Shown: piece after piece, positions 1 to 7,163 of the stretch
How positions within the stretch are numbered: position 1 is the stretch's first letter
Layout of the letters: each line of letters starts with the position of its first letter
NCBI RefSeq assembly: GCF_005889735.1
Contig: NZ_VCKY01000101.1
Coordinates: 1-36,731, forward strand
Reading direction: 5' to 3'
DNA from: Nonomuraea turkmeniaca
GTDB taxonomy: Bacteria > Actinomycetota > Actinomycetes > Streptosporangiales > Streptosporangiaceae
DNA: 36,731 nucleotides
Program-made: the position numbers and the translations under genes
Notes under the pieces: generated by a model
Databases searched by the model: none
What the model was told of the DNA's origin: nothing
What the model saw: the letters and a program-made list of their open reading frames with translations, nothing else

Positions 1-401
1 GGGCGCGGCAGGAGGGAGGCGTGCAGGCCGGCACCCGTCAGGACGGCCGCGGTGTCGCGGGCGAAGACGTCGGACTTGTGCCTGGCGTCGTACCCGATGA
101 CCACGTGCTTGCCGGGTCCGAGGACCTTGGCCAGGCCGGCGGCGGCGCGCATGACGGTGACGCGGTTCATCCGGTTGGGGCCGGCTCCCAGCTCGCCGCG
201 CAGGCCCGCCGTGCCGAACTCGAGCTTCGTGCCGAACCGGTCCCGCAGGGCGGCCAAGTCCGCGCGCTCGATCAACGCGGCCAGCTCGGCGCGGGTGTCG
301 GGGTCGGGGTCCTGGGCCAGCCACAGGCGGGCGGCTTCCATGAGGTCGGTGGAGTCGGGCGCGGAGGTCTCCTCGTCGCCAGGCTCGTTCGCGTCGTTCA
401 C
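1..401 (-). CDS. Phosphoglucomutase/phosphomannomutase, 3' part outside window
   Basis: This is the N-terminal 133 residues of an alpha-D-phosphohexomutase, which interconverts hexose 1- and 6-phosphates in the cytoplasm. The visible part contains the stretch FGTAGLRGELGAGPNRMN, the N-terminal substrate-site signature of the large phosphosugar mutases, followed by VIGYDARHKSD. The serine-phosphate loop lies beyond the window. The GTG start at 399-401 overlaps the TGA of the upstream purine nucleoside phosphorylase gene in a GTGA overlap, so the two are translationally coupled. The same pairing (deoD next to pmmB) is known from Mycobacterium tuberculosis, which supports a role in salvaging ribose/deoxyribose 1-phosphate released by the phosphorylase, although hexose phosphates are an equally possible substrate. 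The gene is truncated only by the window edge; nothing suggests a pseudogene. Confidence 0.88.
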   Translation of the reverse strand, partial: MNDANEPGDEETSAPDSTDLMEAARLWLAQDPDPDTRAELAALIERADLAALRDRFGTKLEFGTAGLRGELGAGPNRMNRVTVMRAAAGLAKVLGPGKHVVIGYDARHKSDVFARDTAAVLTGAGLHASLLPR

Positions 402-1201
402 AGGCGGTCCACCACCTTGGCCAGCAGCACGCCCATGCGAGCCGCCGTGGCGCGGCCGACCTCCAGGACCTCCTCGTGGTTGAGCGGCTCGCCGGACAGG
501 CCCGCGCCGGGGTTGGTGACGAGCGAGACGCCGAGCACCTCCAGGTTCGCCTCGCGGGCGGCGATGGCCTCCAGGACAGTGGACATGCCGACCATGTCCC
601 CGCCCAGCGTGCGGAGCATGCGGATCTCGGCCGGGGTCTCGTACGTGGGCCCGCGGAAGGCCACGTACACGCCCTCGGCGAGGGTCGGGTCGATCTCCCT
701 GACCAGGGCACGCAGGCGGCGCGCATAGACCTCGGTGAGGTCGATGAACGTGGTCCCGGTGATCGGGTTGGCGCCCGTCAGGTTGATGTGGTCACTGATC
801 AGGACCGGGTCGCCGACCGCCTGCGTCTCGGGCCGCAGGCCACCGGCCGCGTTGGTGAGCACGATCGTACGGACGCCGGCCGCGGCCGCCGTGCGCACGC
901 CGTGCACGACCGCGTCCACCCCGAGCCCTTCGTACAGATGCGTACGCCCGAGGAACACCAGCGCGTGCCGCCCGCTGGAGGTGCGGACGACACGGATCTT
1001 GCCGCCGTGCCCGGCCACGGCGGGGGCCTGGAAGCCGGGCAGATCGGTGAACGGGACCTCGCTCACCGTCTCGCCAATCGCGTCGGCGGCGGGCACCCAC
1101 CCCGACCCCATGACGAGCGCCACGTCGAAGGTGTCGAGACCGGCGGCACGATGCAGCGCCGCCGCGGCCTCGCCGGCCAGGGTGTATGCGTCTTTGCTCA
1201 C
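398..1201 (-). CDS. Purine nucleoside phosphorylase (trimeric class)
   Basis: The 267-residue protein should cleave inosine and guanosine with phosphate to the free base and ribose 1-phosphate (purine salvage, cytoplasm). The length and motifs fit the trimeric PNP/MTAP class: GSGW (residues 32-35) and GHGGK (64-68) and RTHLYEG (86-92) for phosphate binding, TNAAGG (116-121), TYETPAEIR with Tyr187 and Glu188 for the base, GMST (205-208) for ribose, and Asn230 in TNPGAG for purine recognition. It follows the M20 peptidase gene by 3 bases and overlaps the phosphosugar mutase by 4 bases, so the minus-strand genes from the Lrp regulator onward look like one transcript. The Gly-rich NPGAG replaces the more common NxAAG, a mild change. 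Specificity between 6-oxopurines and methylthioadenosine cannot be settled by eye, but Asn230 favours inosine/guanosine. Confidence 0.93.
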   Translation of the reverse strand: MSKDAYTLAGEAAAALHRAAGLDTFDVALVMGSGWVPAADAIGETVSEVPFTDLPGFQAPAVAGHGGKIRVVRTSSGRHALVFLGRTHLYEGLGVDAVVHGVRTAAAAGVRTIVLTNAAGGLRPETQAVGDPVLISDHINLTGANPITGTTFIDLTEVYARRLRALVREIDPTLAEGVYVAFRGPTYETPAEIRMLRTLGGDMVGMSTVLEAIAAREANLEVLGVSLVTNPGAGLSGEPLNHEEVLEVGRATAARMGVLLAKVVDRL

Positions 1202-1204
1202 ACC

Positions 1205-2509
1205 TCAGTAGTTTAGGAGGAGCCTGTCCAGCACCCGCACGCCGAACTGCAGCGCCTCCACCGGCACCCGCTCGTCCACACCGTGGAACATCGACGCGAA
1301 GTCCATGTCCGCGGGCAGCCGCAGCGGCACGAACCCGAAGCCGCGCACCCCCAGGTCGGCGAAGAACGTCTTGTTGTCGGTGCCGCCGGACATGCAGTAC
1401 GGGATCGCCCGCGCCGTCGGGTCCTCGGCCTTCAGCGCCGCGATCATCGACTCGACCAGCGCCCCGTCGAACGTCGTCTCCAGCGCGATGTCGTGGTGCA
1501 CGAACTCGCGCCGGACGCGCGGCCCGATCAGCGAGTCGACGGTCTTGAAGAACTCCTCCTCGAACCCGGGCAGGAACCGCCCGTCGACCACGGCCGTGGC
1601 CTGGCCGGGGATCACGTTGGACTTGTAGCCGGCGCCGAGCTGCGTCGGGTTCGTGGTGTGGCGCAGGGTCGCGCCCACGAACCGCACCAGCGGCCCGATC
1701 TTGTCCAGGATCGGCTGCGGGTTCGCCTCGTCGAAGGGGATGCCGAACGCGTCGGCGACCTCGGTGAGGAACTGCCGCACGGTCGGCGTGTACGTCAGCG
1801 GCCACTCGTGGTCGCCGATCCTGGCCACCGCCTTGGCGATCTCGGTGACGGCGTTGTCGGAGTTGAGCATCGAGCCGTGCCCGGCCGTGCCGTCGGCGAT
1901 GAGCTTCATCCAGGCCAGGCCCTTCTGGGCCGTCTCGATCAGGTAGAGCCGCAGTGACGGGTCCACCTCCAGCGAGTAGCCGCCGACCTCGCTGATCGAC
2001 TCGGTGACGCCCTCGAACAGCTCCGGGTGGTGCGCGGTGAGGTATTTGGCGCCGTACACACCGCCGGCCTCCTCGTCGGCCACCCACGCGAACACGATGT
2101 CGCGGCGCGGCCGGCGGTCCTCGCGCTTCATCTGGCGCAGCACCGCCAGCATCATCGCGTCCATGTCCTTCATGTCCACGGCGCCGCGGCCCCAGATGTA
2201 GCCGTCGCGCACCTCGCCGCCGAACGGGTCCACCGACCAGTCGGCGGCGTTGGCCGGCACCACGTCCAGGTGCCCGTGGACGAGCAGCGCGGGCAGGGAC
2301 GGGTCGGTGCCCTCGACGCGGGTGATCACGTTGCCGCGGCCCGGCTCGCTCTCGACGTACGTCGCATCGATCCCGGCCTCGGCCAGCCTGGCCATGACGA
2401 CCTCGGCCGCGGCCCGCTCGCCAGGACCGCTGCCGTCCCCGTAGTTGCTGCTGTCGACGCGGATCAGCTCCACGCAGAGGTCGGCGACTTCCTTCTCGGC
2501 AGGTGTCAT
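1205..2509 (-). CDS. M20 family metallopeptidase (zinc carboxy/dipeptidase-like)
   Basis: A 434-residue cytoplasmic M20/M25/M40 hydrolase of the acetylornithine deacetylase / dipeptidase type. The metal site is intact: His80 and Asp82 in GHLDVVPA, bridging Asp112 in WGRGAVDMKD, and the general base/ligand pair Glu146-Glu147 in DEEAGG. Late in the chain GGTDNKTF carries the usual glycine-rich dimer/substrate loop. Length is normal for the family. Its ATG overlaps the stop of the Lrp-type regulator gene (ATGA), so the two are coupled, and the divergent MFS permease may bring in its substrate. M20 genes also neighbour deoD-pmmB in mycobacteria (amiA1/amiB1), so this is probably an ancestral arrangement. 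The substrate (dipeptide, N-acyl amino acid or carbamoyl amino acid) cannot be read from the sequence. Confidence 0.9.
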   Translation of the reverse strand: MTPAEKEVADLCVELIRVDSSNYGDGSGPGERAAAEVVMARLAEAGIDATYVESEPGRGNVITRVEGTDPSLPALLVHGHLDVVPANAADWSVDPFGGEVRDGYIWGRGAVDMKDMDAMMLAVLRQMKREDRRPRRDIVFAWVADEEAGGVYGAKYLTAHHPELFEGVTESISEVGGYSLEVDPSLRLYLIETAQKGLAWMKLIADGTAGHGSMLNSDNAVTEIAKAVARIGDHEWPLTYTPTVRQFLTEVADAFGIPFDEANPQPILDKIGPLVRFVGATLRHTTNPTQLGAGYKSNVIPGQATAVVDGRFLPGFEEEFFKTVDSLIGPRVRREFVHHDIALETTFDGALVESMIAALKAEDPTARAIPYCMSGGTDNKTFFADLGVRGFGFVPLRLPADMDFASMFHGVDERVPVEALQFGVRVLDRLLLNY

Positions 2510-3492
2510 GGCGTTTTCTCCAGTGTGAGCAGTCCGGACTTGTGCAGATGCCCGCGCTTGTAAGCGCGGGTGATGAGGGTGAGGTCACTGTCGGTGACCT
2601 CGTCGAGGGAGCCGACGACGCCGGTCATGAAACGGTAGAGGTCCGCCTCGTGGGCGGCCACCACCTGGACGATCAGGGAATGGGTGCCCGAGGTGGCCGC
2701 GCAGTAACGCACGTTCGGATGCCCGGCCAGCCGCTGCCCGACCCGGTCCAGCCCGTACGGGCGGACCTTCAGCCACAACATGGCCTCCACCTCCAGGCCG
2801 AGCAGCGCGGGCTCCACCTCCGCGCGCGGCAGCAGCAGCCGCCGCTCGATCAGCGAGGTCACCCGGCGGCGCGCGGTGGGCACGGAGACGTCGAGGCGCT
2901 CGGCGACCGCGGTGAACGCGATCCTGCCGTCGGCGGCGAGCAGCTCCGCGATCTCCTGCTCCAGAGGTGACAGGCCCTCCTCGTCGGGCAGCCCTTCAGG
3001 GGGCGGCGCCGGCCGCAGCTCGGCGACCTCCTGCTCGGTGAGGTACGGAGCGTGCCACTCCGCGACGGTCCTGAACGTGTGGAGCACGACTTGAGTCTGC
3101 GTCTGCGACACCCCGTCGATCGCGCTGATCTCCGTGGACAGGATGTGGTGCAGCGCGTCACGGGACGGCGAGACCAGCTCGCAGCCCAGGTCGGCGACAC
3201 CGGTCAGCGCGTAGACAGAACGGGTGTCGGGCCGGTCGGCCAGTGCCTTGGCCACCTGGGACGTGGCGCCGGGGCGCACCTGGACGTCCAGATGGACGGG
3301 GCGGCCGTGCCCGGTGCGCAGGTCGTCGTAGATCGCCGTGACCCGGACCACGCCCTCCGTGAGGAGCCGCTGCAGGCGGCGGGCCACGGTGCGCTCGTGC
3401 TCGCCCACGGCCCTGCCGATCTCGCCCCACGAGGCGCGCGGGCTGACTTGGAGCGCGGCGACCAGGCGTCGGTCGAGAACGTCCACCTGCAC
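2506..3492 (-). CDS. Double-domain Lrp/AsnC-family transcriptional regulator
   Basis: A regulator of about 328 residues made of two Lrp/AsnC units in tandem. Each has an N-terminal winged helix: the first begins DVLDRRLVAALQ and includes ASWGEIGRAVGEHERTVARR, the second begins LSPLEQEIAELLAADGR and includes VSVPTARRRVTSL. Each is followed by a RAM-like ligand domain. Such duplicated Lrp proteins occur in actinomycetes, whereas classic Lrp is about 150-165 residues. The reading frame is open up to 3678, inside the divergent permease gene, so I place the start at GTG 3490-3492 or GTG 3484-3486, just before the first helix; the ribosome site is weak. It is coupled to the M20 peptidase and divergent from an MFS permease, so autoregulation and control of both by an amino acid or related metabolite is the likely role. 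Confidence 0.85.
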   Translation of the reverse strand: MQVDVLDRRLVAALQVSPRASWGEIGRAVGEHERTVARRLQRLLTEGVVRVTAIYDDLRTGHGRPVHLDVQVRPGATSQVAKALADRPDTRSVYALTGVADLGCELVSPSRDALHHILSTEISAIDGVSQTQTQVVLHTFRTVAEWHAPYLTEQEVAELRPAPPPEGLPDEEGLSPLEQEIAELLAADGRIAFTAVAERLDVSVPTARRRVTSLIERRLLLPRAEVEPALLGLEVEAMLWLKVRPYGLDRVGQRLAGHPNVRYCAATSGTHSLIVQVVAAHEADLYRFMTGVVGSLDEVTDSDLTLITRAYKRGHLHKSGLLTLEKTP

Positions 3493-3595
3493 CCATTTCT
3501 GTGTCGGGAATGTAAATCCGGGCCCGCAAATTTGACTGTTTCGGTCGTCTAATTGCAGAGTAAGGCATACCGCACATGCCAGCAAAGGAGCCCCC
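3493..3595. promoter_or_regulatory. Divergent promoter region, Lrp regulator / MFS permease
   Basis: About 100 bp that is locally AT-rich compared with its flanks. On the plus strand TTGACT (3532-3537) could be a -35 element for the permease; no strong -10 follows at ideal spacing. On the minus strand TACATT read from about 3513 to 3508 could serve as -10 for the regulator. The permease has a good ribosome site, AAAGGAG at 3584-3590, five bases before its GTG. Promoter calls are by eye. Confidence 0.4.
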
Positions 3596-4900
3596 GTGGC
3601 GACCTCCCCCGTGACCGAATCCCCCCTCGGCATCCCCAAGAGCCGCTCCCGCCAGCTCATGGCGGCCAGCATCGGCAACGTCGTCGAGTGGTACGACTGG
3701 TACGCCTACACGTTCCTGGCCATCTACTTCTCCCAGCAGGTCTTCCCGGCGAGCGCGGGCAACAGCCTGGTGCCGCTTTTGAGCTCGTTCGCGGTCTTCG
3801 CGGTGGGCTTCTTCATGCGTCCGCTGGGCGGCCTGCTGGTCGGCGCGTTCGCCGACCGCTACGGTCGCAAGGCCGCGATGACGTTCACGATCGTGCTGAT
3901 GGGCGCGGGCTCGCTGCTCGTCGGAGTGACCCCCACCTACGCCGCGGTGGGCGTGCTGGCACCGATCATCCTGACCCTCGCCAGGCTGATCCAGGGCCTC
4001 TCAGTGGGCGGCGAGTTCGCCGCCGCCACCACGTTCCTGGTGGAGTCGGCCCCTCCCGGCCGCCGCGGGCTGTTCTCGAGCTTCCAGTACGTCAGCACCA
4101 CCATCGGCCAGCTCCTGGCCTCCGGGCTGGCGGCGCTGCTCGCCACGTCCCTGGTCGAGGCAGACATGAACTCCTACGGCTGGCGCATCCCGTTCATCGT
4201 GGGCGCCGTGCTCAGCCTCGTGGGCCTGTGGATCCGCAAGGGCGCCGACGAGACCTCGGCCGTGGCGGAGGAGATCCAGCGGGGCGAGGCCGAGCGGCCG
4301 AAGTTGTTCGACTTCCTCAAGCACCACCCGAGGTCCGCGCTCACCATCATCGGCATCACGATCGCCGGCACGGTCGCGTACTACACCTGGACCAGCTTCC
4401 TGCCCACCTACGCGCAGATCACCGTGGGGTTCGACAAGGCGGACTCGCTGCAGATCGGTACGATCTCGCTGGTCTTCTTCATGATCCTGCAGCCGCTGCT
4501 GGGCATGTTGTCGGACCGGATCGGGCGTAAGCCGATGCTGATCACGTTCGGTCTCGGGTTCCTGATCCTGCCGGTCCCGCTGCTCGGCCTGCTCACCGAC
4601 TCGTACGGCAGCCTGCTGATGGTGCAGCTCGTCGGGATGGTCTTCCTCGGCTGCTTCACCTCGATCTCGGCCGCGGTGAACTCCGAGCTCTTCCCCACGC
4701 GGGTGCGGGCGGCCGGGGCCGGGTTCCCGTACTCGCTGACCGTGGCGCTCTTCGGTGGCACCGCCCCGCTGATCGGCACCGCGCTGCAGGAGGCCGGGAA
4801 CCCTGGGTTGTTCCCGTGGTACATGTCGGCGCTCGCGCTGATCTCCACCCTGGTCTACGTCTTCGTGCTGCGCGAGACCAAGGACCAGCCGCTCAGCTAG
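3596..4900 (+). CDS. MFS transporter, metabolite:H+ symporter type
   Basis: A 434-residue, 12-helix major facilitator protein of the cytoplasmic membrane. The start of helix 1, GNVVEWYDWYAYTF (residues 27-40), is the hallmark of the metabolite:H+ symporter group (relatives of KgtP, ProP, ShiA). The conserved loop 2-3 motif appears as ADRYGRKAAM, and its echo in loop 8-9 as SDRIGRKPML. The group imports carboxylates, betaines or aromatic acids with protons; the substrate here is unknown. The GTG start is set by AAAGGAG five bases upstream. The gene is divergent from the Lrp-type regulator, which probably controls it. Its TAG stop (4898-4900) overlaps the TAG of the convergent downstream gene in a shared CTAG. 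Confidence 0.9.
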   Translation: MATSPVTESPLGIPKSRSRQLMAASIGNVVEWYDWYAYTFLAIYFSQQVFPASAGNSLVPLLSSFAVFAVGFFMRPLGGLLVGAFADRYGRKAAMTFTIVLMGAGSLLVGVTPTYAAVGVLAPIILTLARLIQGLSVGGEFAAATTFLVESAPPGRRGLFSSFQYVSTTIGQLLASGLAALLATSLVEADMNSYGWRIPFIVGAVLSLVGLWIRKGADETSAVAEEIQRGEAERPKLFDFLKHHPRSALTIIGITIAGTVAYYTWTSFLPTYAQITVGFDKADSLQIGTISLVFFMILQPLLGMLSDRIGRKPMLITFGLGFLILPVPLLGLLTDSYGSLLMVQLVGMVFLGCFTSISAAVNSELFPTRVRAAGAGFPYSLTVALFGGTAPLIGTALQEAGNPGLFPWYMSALALISTLVYVFVLRETKDQPLS

Positions 4901-5343
4901 AACGAGGTGCAGGGGCGCTCCCGCAGCTCCTTGACGTAGTCGTCGGGGGCGCCCGCCCGCTCGGCCGCCTCGGCCAGGCAGCCCAGGTAGCGGGCCGACG
5001 GCAGGCCGCCCTCGTAGCCGTCGAGCACGTAGAACCAGGCCACGATCTCGCCGTCGAGGGTCTGCACCCGCAGCCGCACCTTGTGGTAGGCGCCGCGGAC
5101 CGCGCCCTCCCACTGGTCGAGCGAGGTCTCCTCCCAGTCCGGCACGTCATAGAGCACGACGAACACGTGCTCGTCCGGATCCTCCACGATCGTGGCGAGC
5201 GCGCCGTCCCAGGCCACGTCGTATCCCCCGAACGTCAGCCGCCAGCCGGTCAGCCAGCCGACACCCCTGATCGGGGAGTGTGGGGCCCGCATGGCCATCT
5301 GCTCGGGATCGAGATTGCTGCCGTAAGCGGCGTAGACAGGCAC
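4897..5343 (-). CDS. Gamma-glutamylcyclotransferase-like protein
   Basis: A 148-residue protein of the GGCT/AIG2-like fold. It opens with PVYAAYGSNLDPEQM, where YGSNL is the substrate-pocket signature, and has LDQWEGAVRGAYHKV, whose Glu sits where the catalytic glutamate of the family lies. Family members release 5-oxoproline from gamma-glutamyl amino acids, although many bacterial paralogues are unassigned. I start at GTG 5341-5343, immediately before the beta strand carrying YGSNL; an in-frame GTG at 5413-5415 would add 24 poorly conserved residues and abut the divergent flavoprotein start. The stop is shared base for base with the convergent permease. A GGCT-type gene next to lpdA and deoD appears to be a conserved actinobacterial neighbourhood (from memory). 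Confidence 0.8.
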   Translation of the reverse strand: MPVYAAYGSNLDPEQMAMRAPHSPIRGVGWLTGWRLTFGGYDVAWDGALATIVEDPDEHVFVVLYDVPDWEETSLDQWEGAVRGAYHKVRLRVQTLDGEIVAWFYVLDGYEGGLPSARYLGCLAEAAERAGAPDDYVKELRERPCTSF

Positions 5344-5415
5344 AGCAGCCAAGAGTAGCGCGTGAGGCCCCGCCCCGTTCGTCGTCAGCTCGTGGCATGC
5401 GGGAGAATAGGACAC

Positions 5416-6810
5416 GTGACGAGGATCGTGATCATCGGTGGCGGACCAGGCGGCTACGAGGCGGCGCTGGTGGCCGCCCAGCTAGGCGCTCAGGTCACGA
5501 TGGTCGAGCAAGACGGGCCCGGCGGCGCGTGCGTGCTGACCGACTGCGTGCCGTCCAAGACGTTGATCGCGACCTCCGTGCGCAAGCAGGCGCTGCTCGA
5601 CGCGCCGGGGCTGGGCATCTCGTTCGACGGCGGGCCCGACGGCGAGCCGGGCACGGTCGGGGTCGACCTGCCGCTGGTCAACAAGCGGGTGAAGGAGCTG
5701 GCGCAGGCCCAGTCCGCCGACATCGCGACCCGGGTCGAGGCCGAGGGCGTCGAGATCATCAAGGCCCGCGGGCGGCTGGTGGATCCACAGGTCGTGCGGG
5801 CCGGGGACCGGACGATCCGGGCCGACGTCGTGCTCGTGGCCACCGGCGCCACCCCGCGCGTGTTGCCCGGGGCCGAGCCTGACGGCGAGCGCATCCTCAA
5901 TTGGCGCCAGCTCTATGACCTGGAGGAGTTGCCCGAGCACTTGATCGTGGTCGGGTCGGGGGTGACCGGGGCGGAGTTCGCCGGCGCCTATCGGTCGCTC
6001 GGCGCCGAGGTCACGCTGGTCTCCAGCCGGGACCGGATGATGCCCAACGAGGACGCCGACGGCGCCGAGGTGCTCGAAGAGGTCTACCGGCGGCGCGGCA
6101 TGAACGTCATGGGGCGCTCGCGCGCGTCCTCCGTCAAGCGCACCGACGACGGAGTGGTGGTGACCCTGGAGGACGGACGCACGGCCGAGGGGTCCCACGC
6201 GCTGATGACGGTCGGCATGATCCCCAACACCACCGGCATCGGTCTGGAGGAGGCCGGGGTCCAGCTCGACCGGGGCGGCTTCATCAAGGTGGACAAGGTC
6301 TCGCGTACGTCGGCGCCGGGTGTCTATGCGGCCGGTGACTGCACGGGCGTGCTCATGCTGGCCTCGGTCGCCGCCATGCAGGGGCGGATCGCGGTGTGGC
6401 ACGCGCTGGGGGAGGCCGTGCAGCCGCTGCGGCTGGCCACGGTGGCCTCCAACATCTTCACGGACCCGGAGATCGCCGCGGTGGGGGTCGCCCAGCGGGC
6501 CATCGAGGCGGGCGAGATCGAGGCGAACGTCGTCAAGCTGCCGATGGCCACGAACGCGCGGGCCAAGATGCAAGGTTTCAACGACGGGTTCGTGAAGCTG
6601 TTCTGCCGGCCGCACACCGGGATCGTGCTGGGGGGCGTCGTGGTGGCACCGCGGGCGTCGGAGCTGATCCTGGCGGTGTCGGTAGCCGTCCAGCAGCGGC
6701 TGACAGTCGACCAGCTGGCGCACACGTTCGCGGTCTACCCGTCGCTGTCCGGCTCGATCACCGAGGCCGCCCGCCGCCTCATGCAGCCCGAGGCGGCCAT
6801 CGGCATCTAA
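5416..6810 (+). CDS. lpdA: LpdA-like NAD(P)H:quinone oxidoreductase (flavoprotein disulfide reductase family)
   Basis: A 464-residue FAD enzyme with the Rossmann start VIIGGGPGGYEAALVAAQLG, a second nucleotide-binding motif VGSGVTGAEFAGAYRSLGAE and the late FAD motif GVYAAGDCTG. It looks like dihydrolipoamide dehydrogenase, and both redox cysteines are present in CVLTDCVPSK, but the C-terminal catalytic His-Glu pair of true lipoamide dehydrogenases (HPTLSE) is replaced by VYPSLSGS, so His becomes Tyr and Glu becomes Gly. M. tuberculosis LpdA (Rv3303c), from the same gene neighbourhood, is a quinone reductase rather than an E3 subunit, and I infer the same here. The GTG start at 5416 comes immediately before the first beta strand; GGGAG at 5401-5405 is a distant ribosome site. 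No pyruvate dehydrogenase genes are nearby. Confidence 0.85.
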   Translation: MTRIVIIGGGPGGYEAALVAAQLGAQVTMVEQDGPGGACVLTDCVPSKTLIATSVRKQALLDAPGLGISFDGGPDGEPGTVGVDLPLVNKRVKELAQAQSADIATRVEAEGVEIIKARGRLVDPQVVRAGDRTIRADVVLVATGATPRVLPGAEPDGERILNWRQLYDLEELPEHLIVVGSGVTGAEFAGAYRSLGAEVTLVSSRDRMMPNEDADGAEVLEEVYRRRGMNVMGRSRASSVKRTDDGVVVTLEDGRTAEGSHALMTVGMIPNTTGIGLEEAGVQLDRGGFIKVDKVSRTSAPGVYAAGDCTGVLMLASVAAMQGRIAVWHALGEAVQPLRLATVASNIFTDPEIAAVGVAQRAIEAGEIEANVVKLPMATNARAKMQGFNDGFVKLFCRPHTGIVLGGVVVAPRASELILAVSVAVQQRLTVDQLAHTFAVYPSLSGSITEAARRLMQPEAAIGI

Positions 6811-6817
6811 GGCCGTC

Positions 6818-6925
6818 GCCTCCCGCGTTGTCACGGCCTCCCGCGTTGTCACGGCCTCCCGCGTTGTCACGGCCTCCCGCGTTGTCACGGCCTCCCGCGT
6901 TGTCACGGCCTCCCGCGTTGTCACG
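6818..6925. repeat. 18-bp minisatellite, six identical tandem copies
   Basis: The unit GCCTCCCGCGTTGTCACG begins at 6818, 6836, 6854, 6872, 6890 and 6908 and is repeated without a single mismatch over 108 bp. It starts 8 bases after the lpdA stop. A decayed partial copy (GGCTTGTCATGCCCTC, near 6936-6951) follows. The perfect identity shows recent expansion or homogenisation. The long open frames it creates on both strands are an artefact of a unit length divisible by three. Confidence 0.97.
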
Positions 6926-6958
6926 GCCGCGCTGCGGCTTGTCATGCCCTCTCGCCGA

Positions 6959-6972
6959 CGCGCTTCGGCGCG
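6959..6972. terminator. Short UUCG-capped hairpin behind lpdA
   Basis: CGCGC-TTCG-GCGCG forms a five-base-pair stem with the very stable UUCG tetraloop, downstream of lpdA and the minisatellite. There is no T-run, as is common for actinomycete terminators. It may simply be GC-rich sequence. Confidence 0.35.
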
Positions 6973-7055
6973 CGGGCGTGGCGGCGCGTTGAAGGGCCGC
7001 GGCATGTAGTACGGCGGGGTGGCCCGATGGGGGGCGGCGCCGGAGCCGTGTGGGC

Positions 7056-7128
7056 TAGTTGGGATGGTAAGCAAACTAATCAGCGAGCGATTGCCGTTGA
7101 CGTTTGTTGGTATGGACAGCAAACTAAC
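7056..7128 (+). promoter_or_regulatory. Promoter and paired operators of the alpha-xylosidase/ABC operon
   Basis: Two near-identical elements lie 48 bp apart: GGGATGGTAAGCAAACTAA (7061-7079) and GGTATGGACAGCAAACTAA (7109-7127), 16 of 19 bases matching. The second is also part of an inverted repeat, GTTTGTTG (7102-7109) and CAGCAAAC (7117-7124). A candidate promoter TTGACG (7097-7102), 17 bp, CAAACT (7120-7125) coincides with this inverted repeat, so a repressor bound there would block RNA polymerase. CAAACTA half-sites recur at the SDR/GH74 and ROK/ABC promoters, so a ROK-type repressor is the best candidate. The area is markedly AT-richer than the surrounding genes. Confidence 0.6.
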
Positions 7129-7163
7129 TCACGAGTTGGCGCAGCCGTTCATAAGGAGCTTCC

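Noticed and set aside
6818..6925. CRISPR array
   Set aside because: The units are directly adjacent tandem copies with no spacers and no cas genes are nearby.
5482..7122. Long minus-strand open frame of over 500 codons across lpdA and the minisatellite
   Set aside because: It is antisense to the clear flavoprotein gene; its N-terminal VTTREA repeats come from the 18-bp minisatellite, and the rest has the Arg/His/Gly-rich composition of GC-rich antisense frames.
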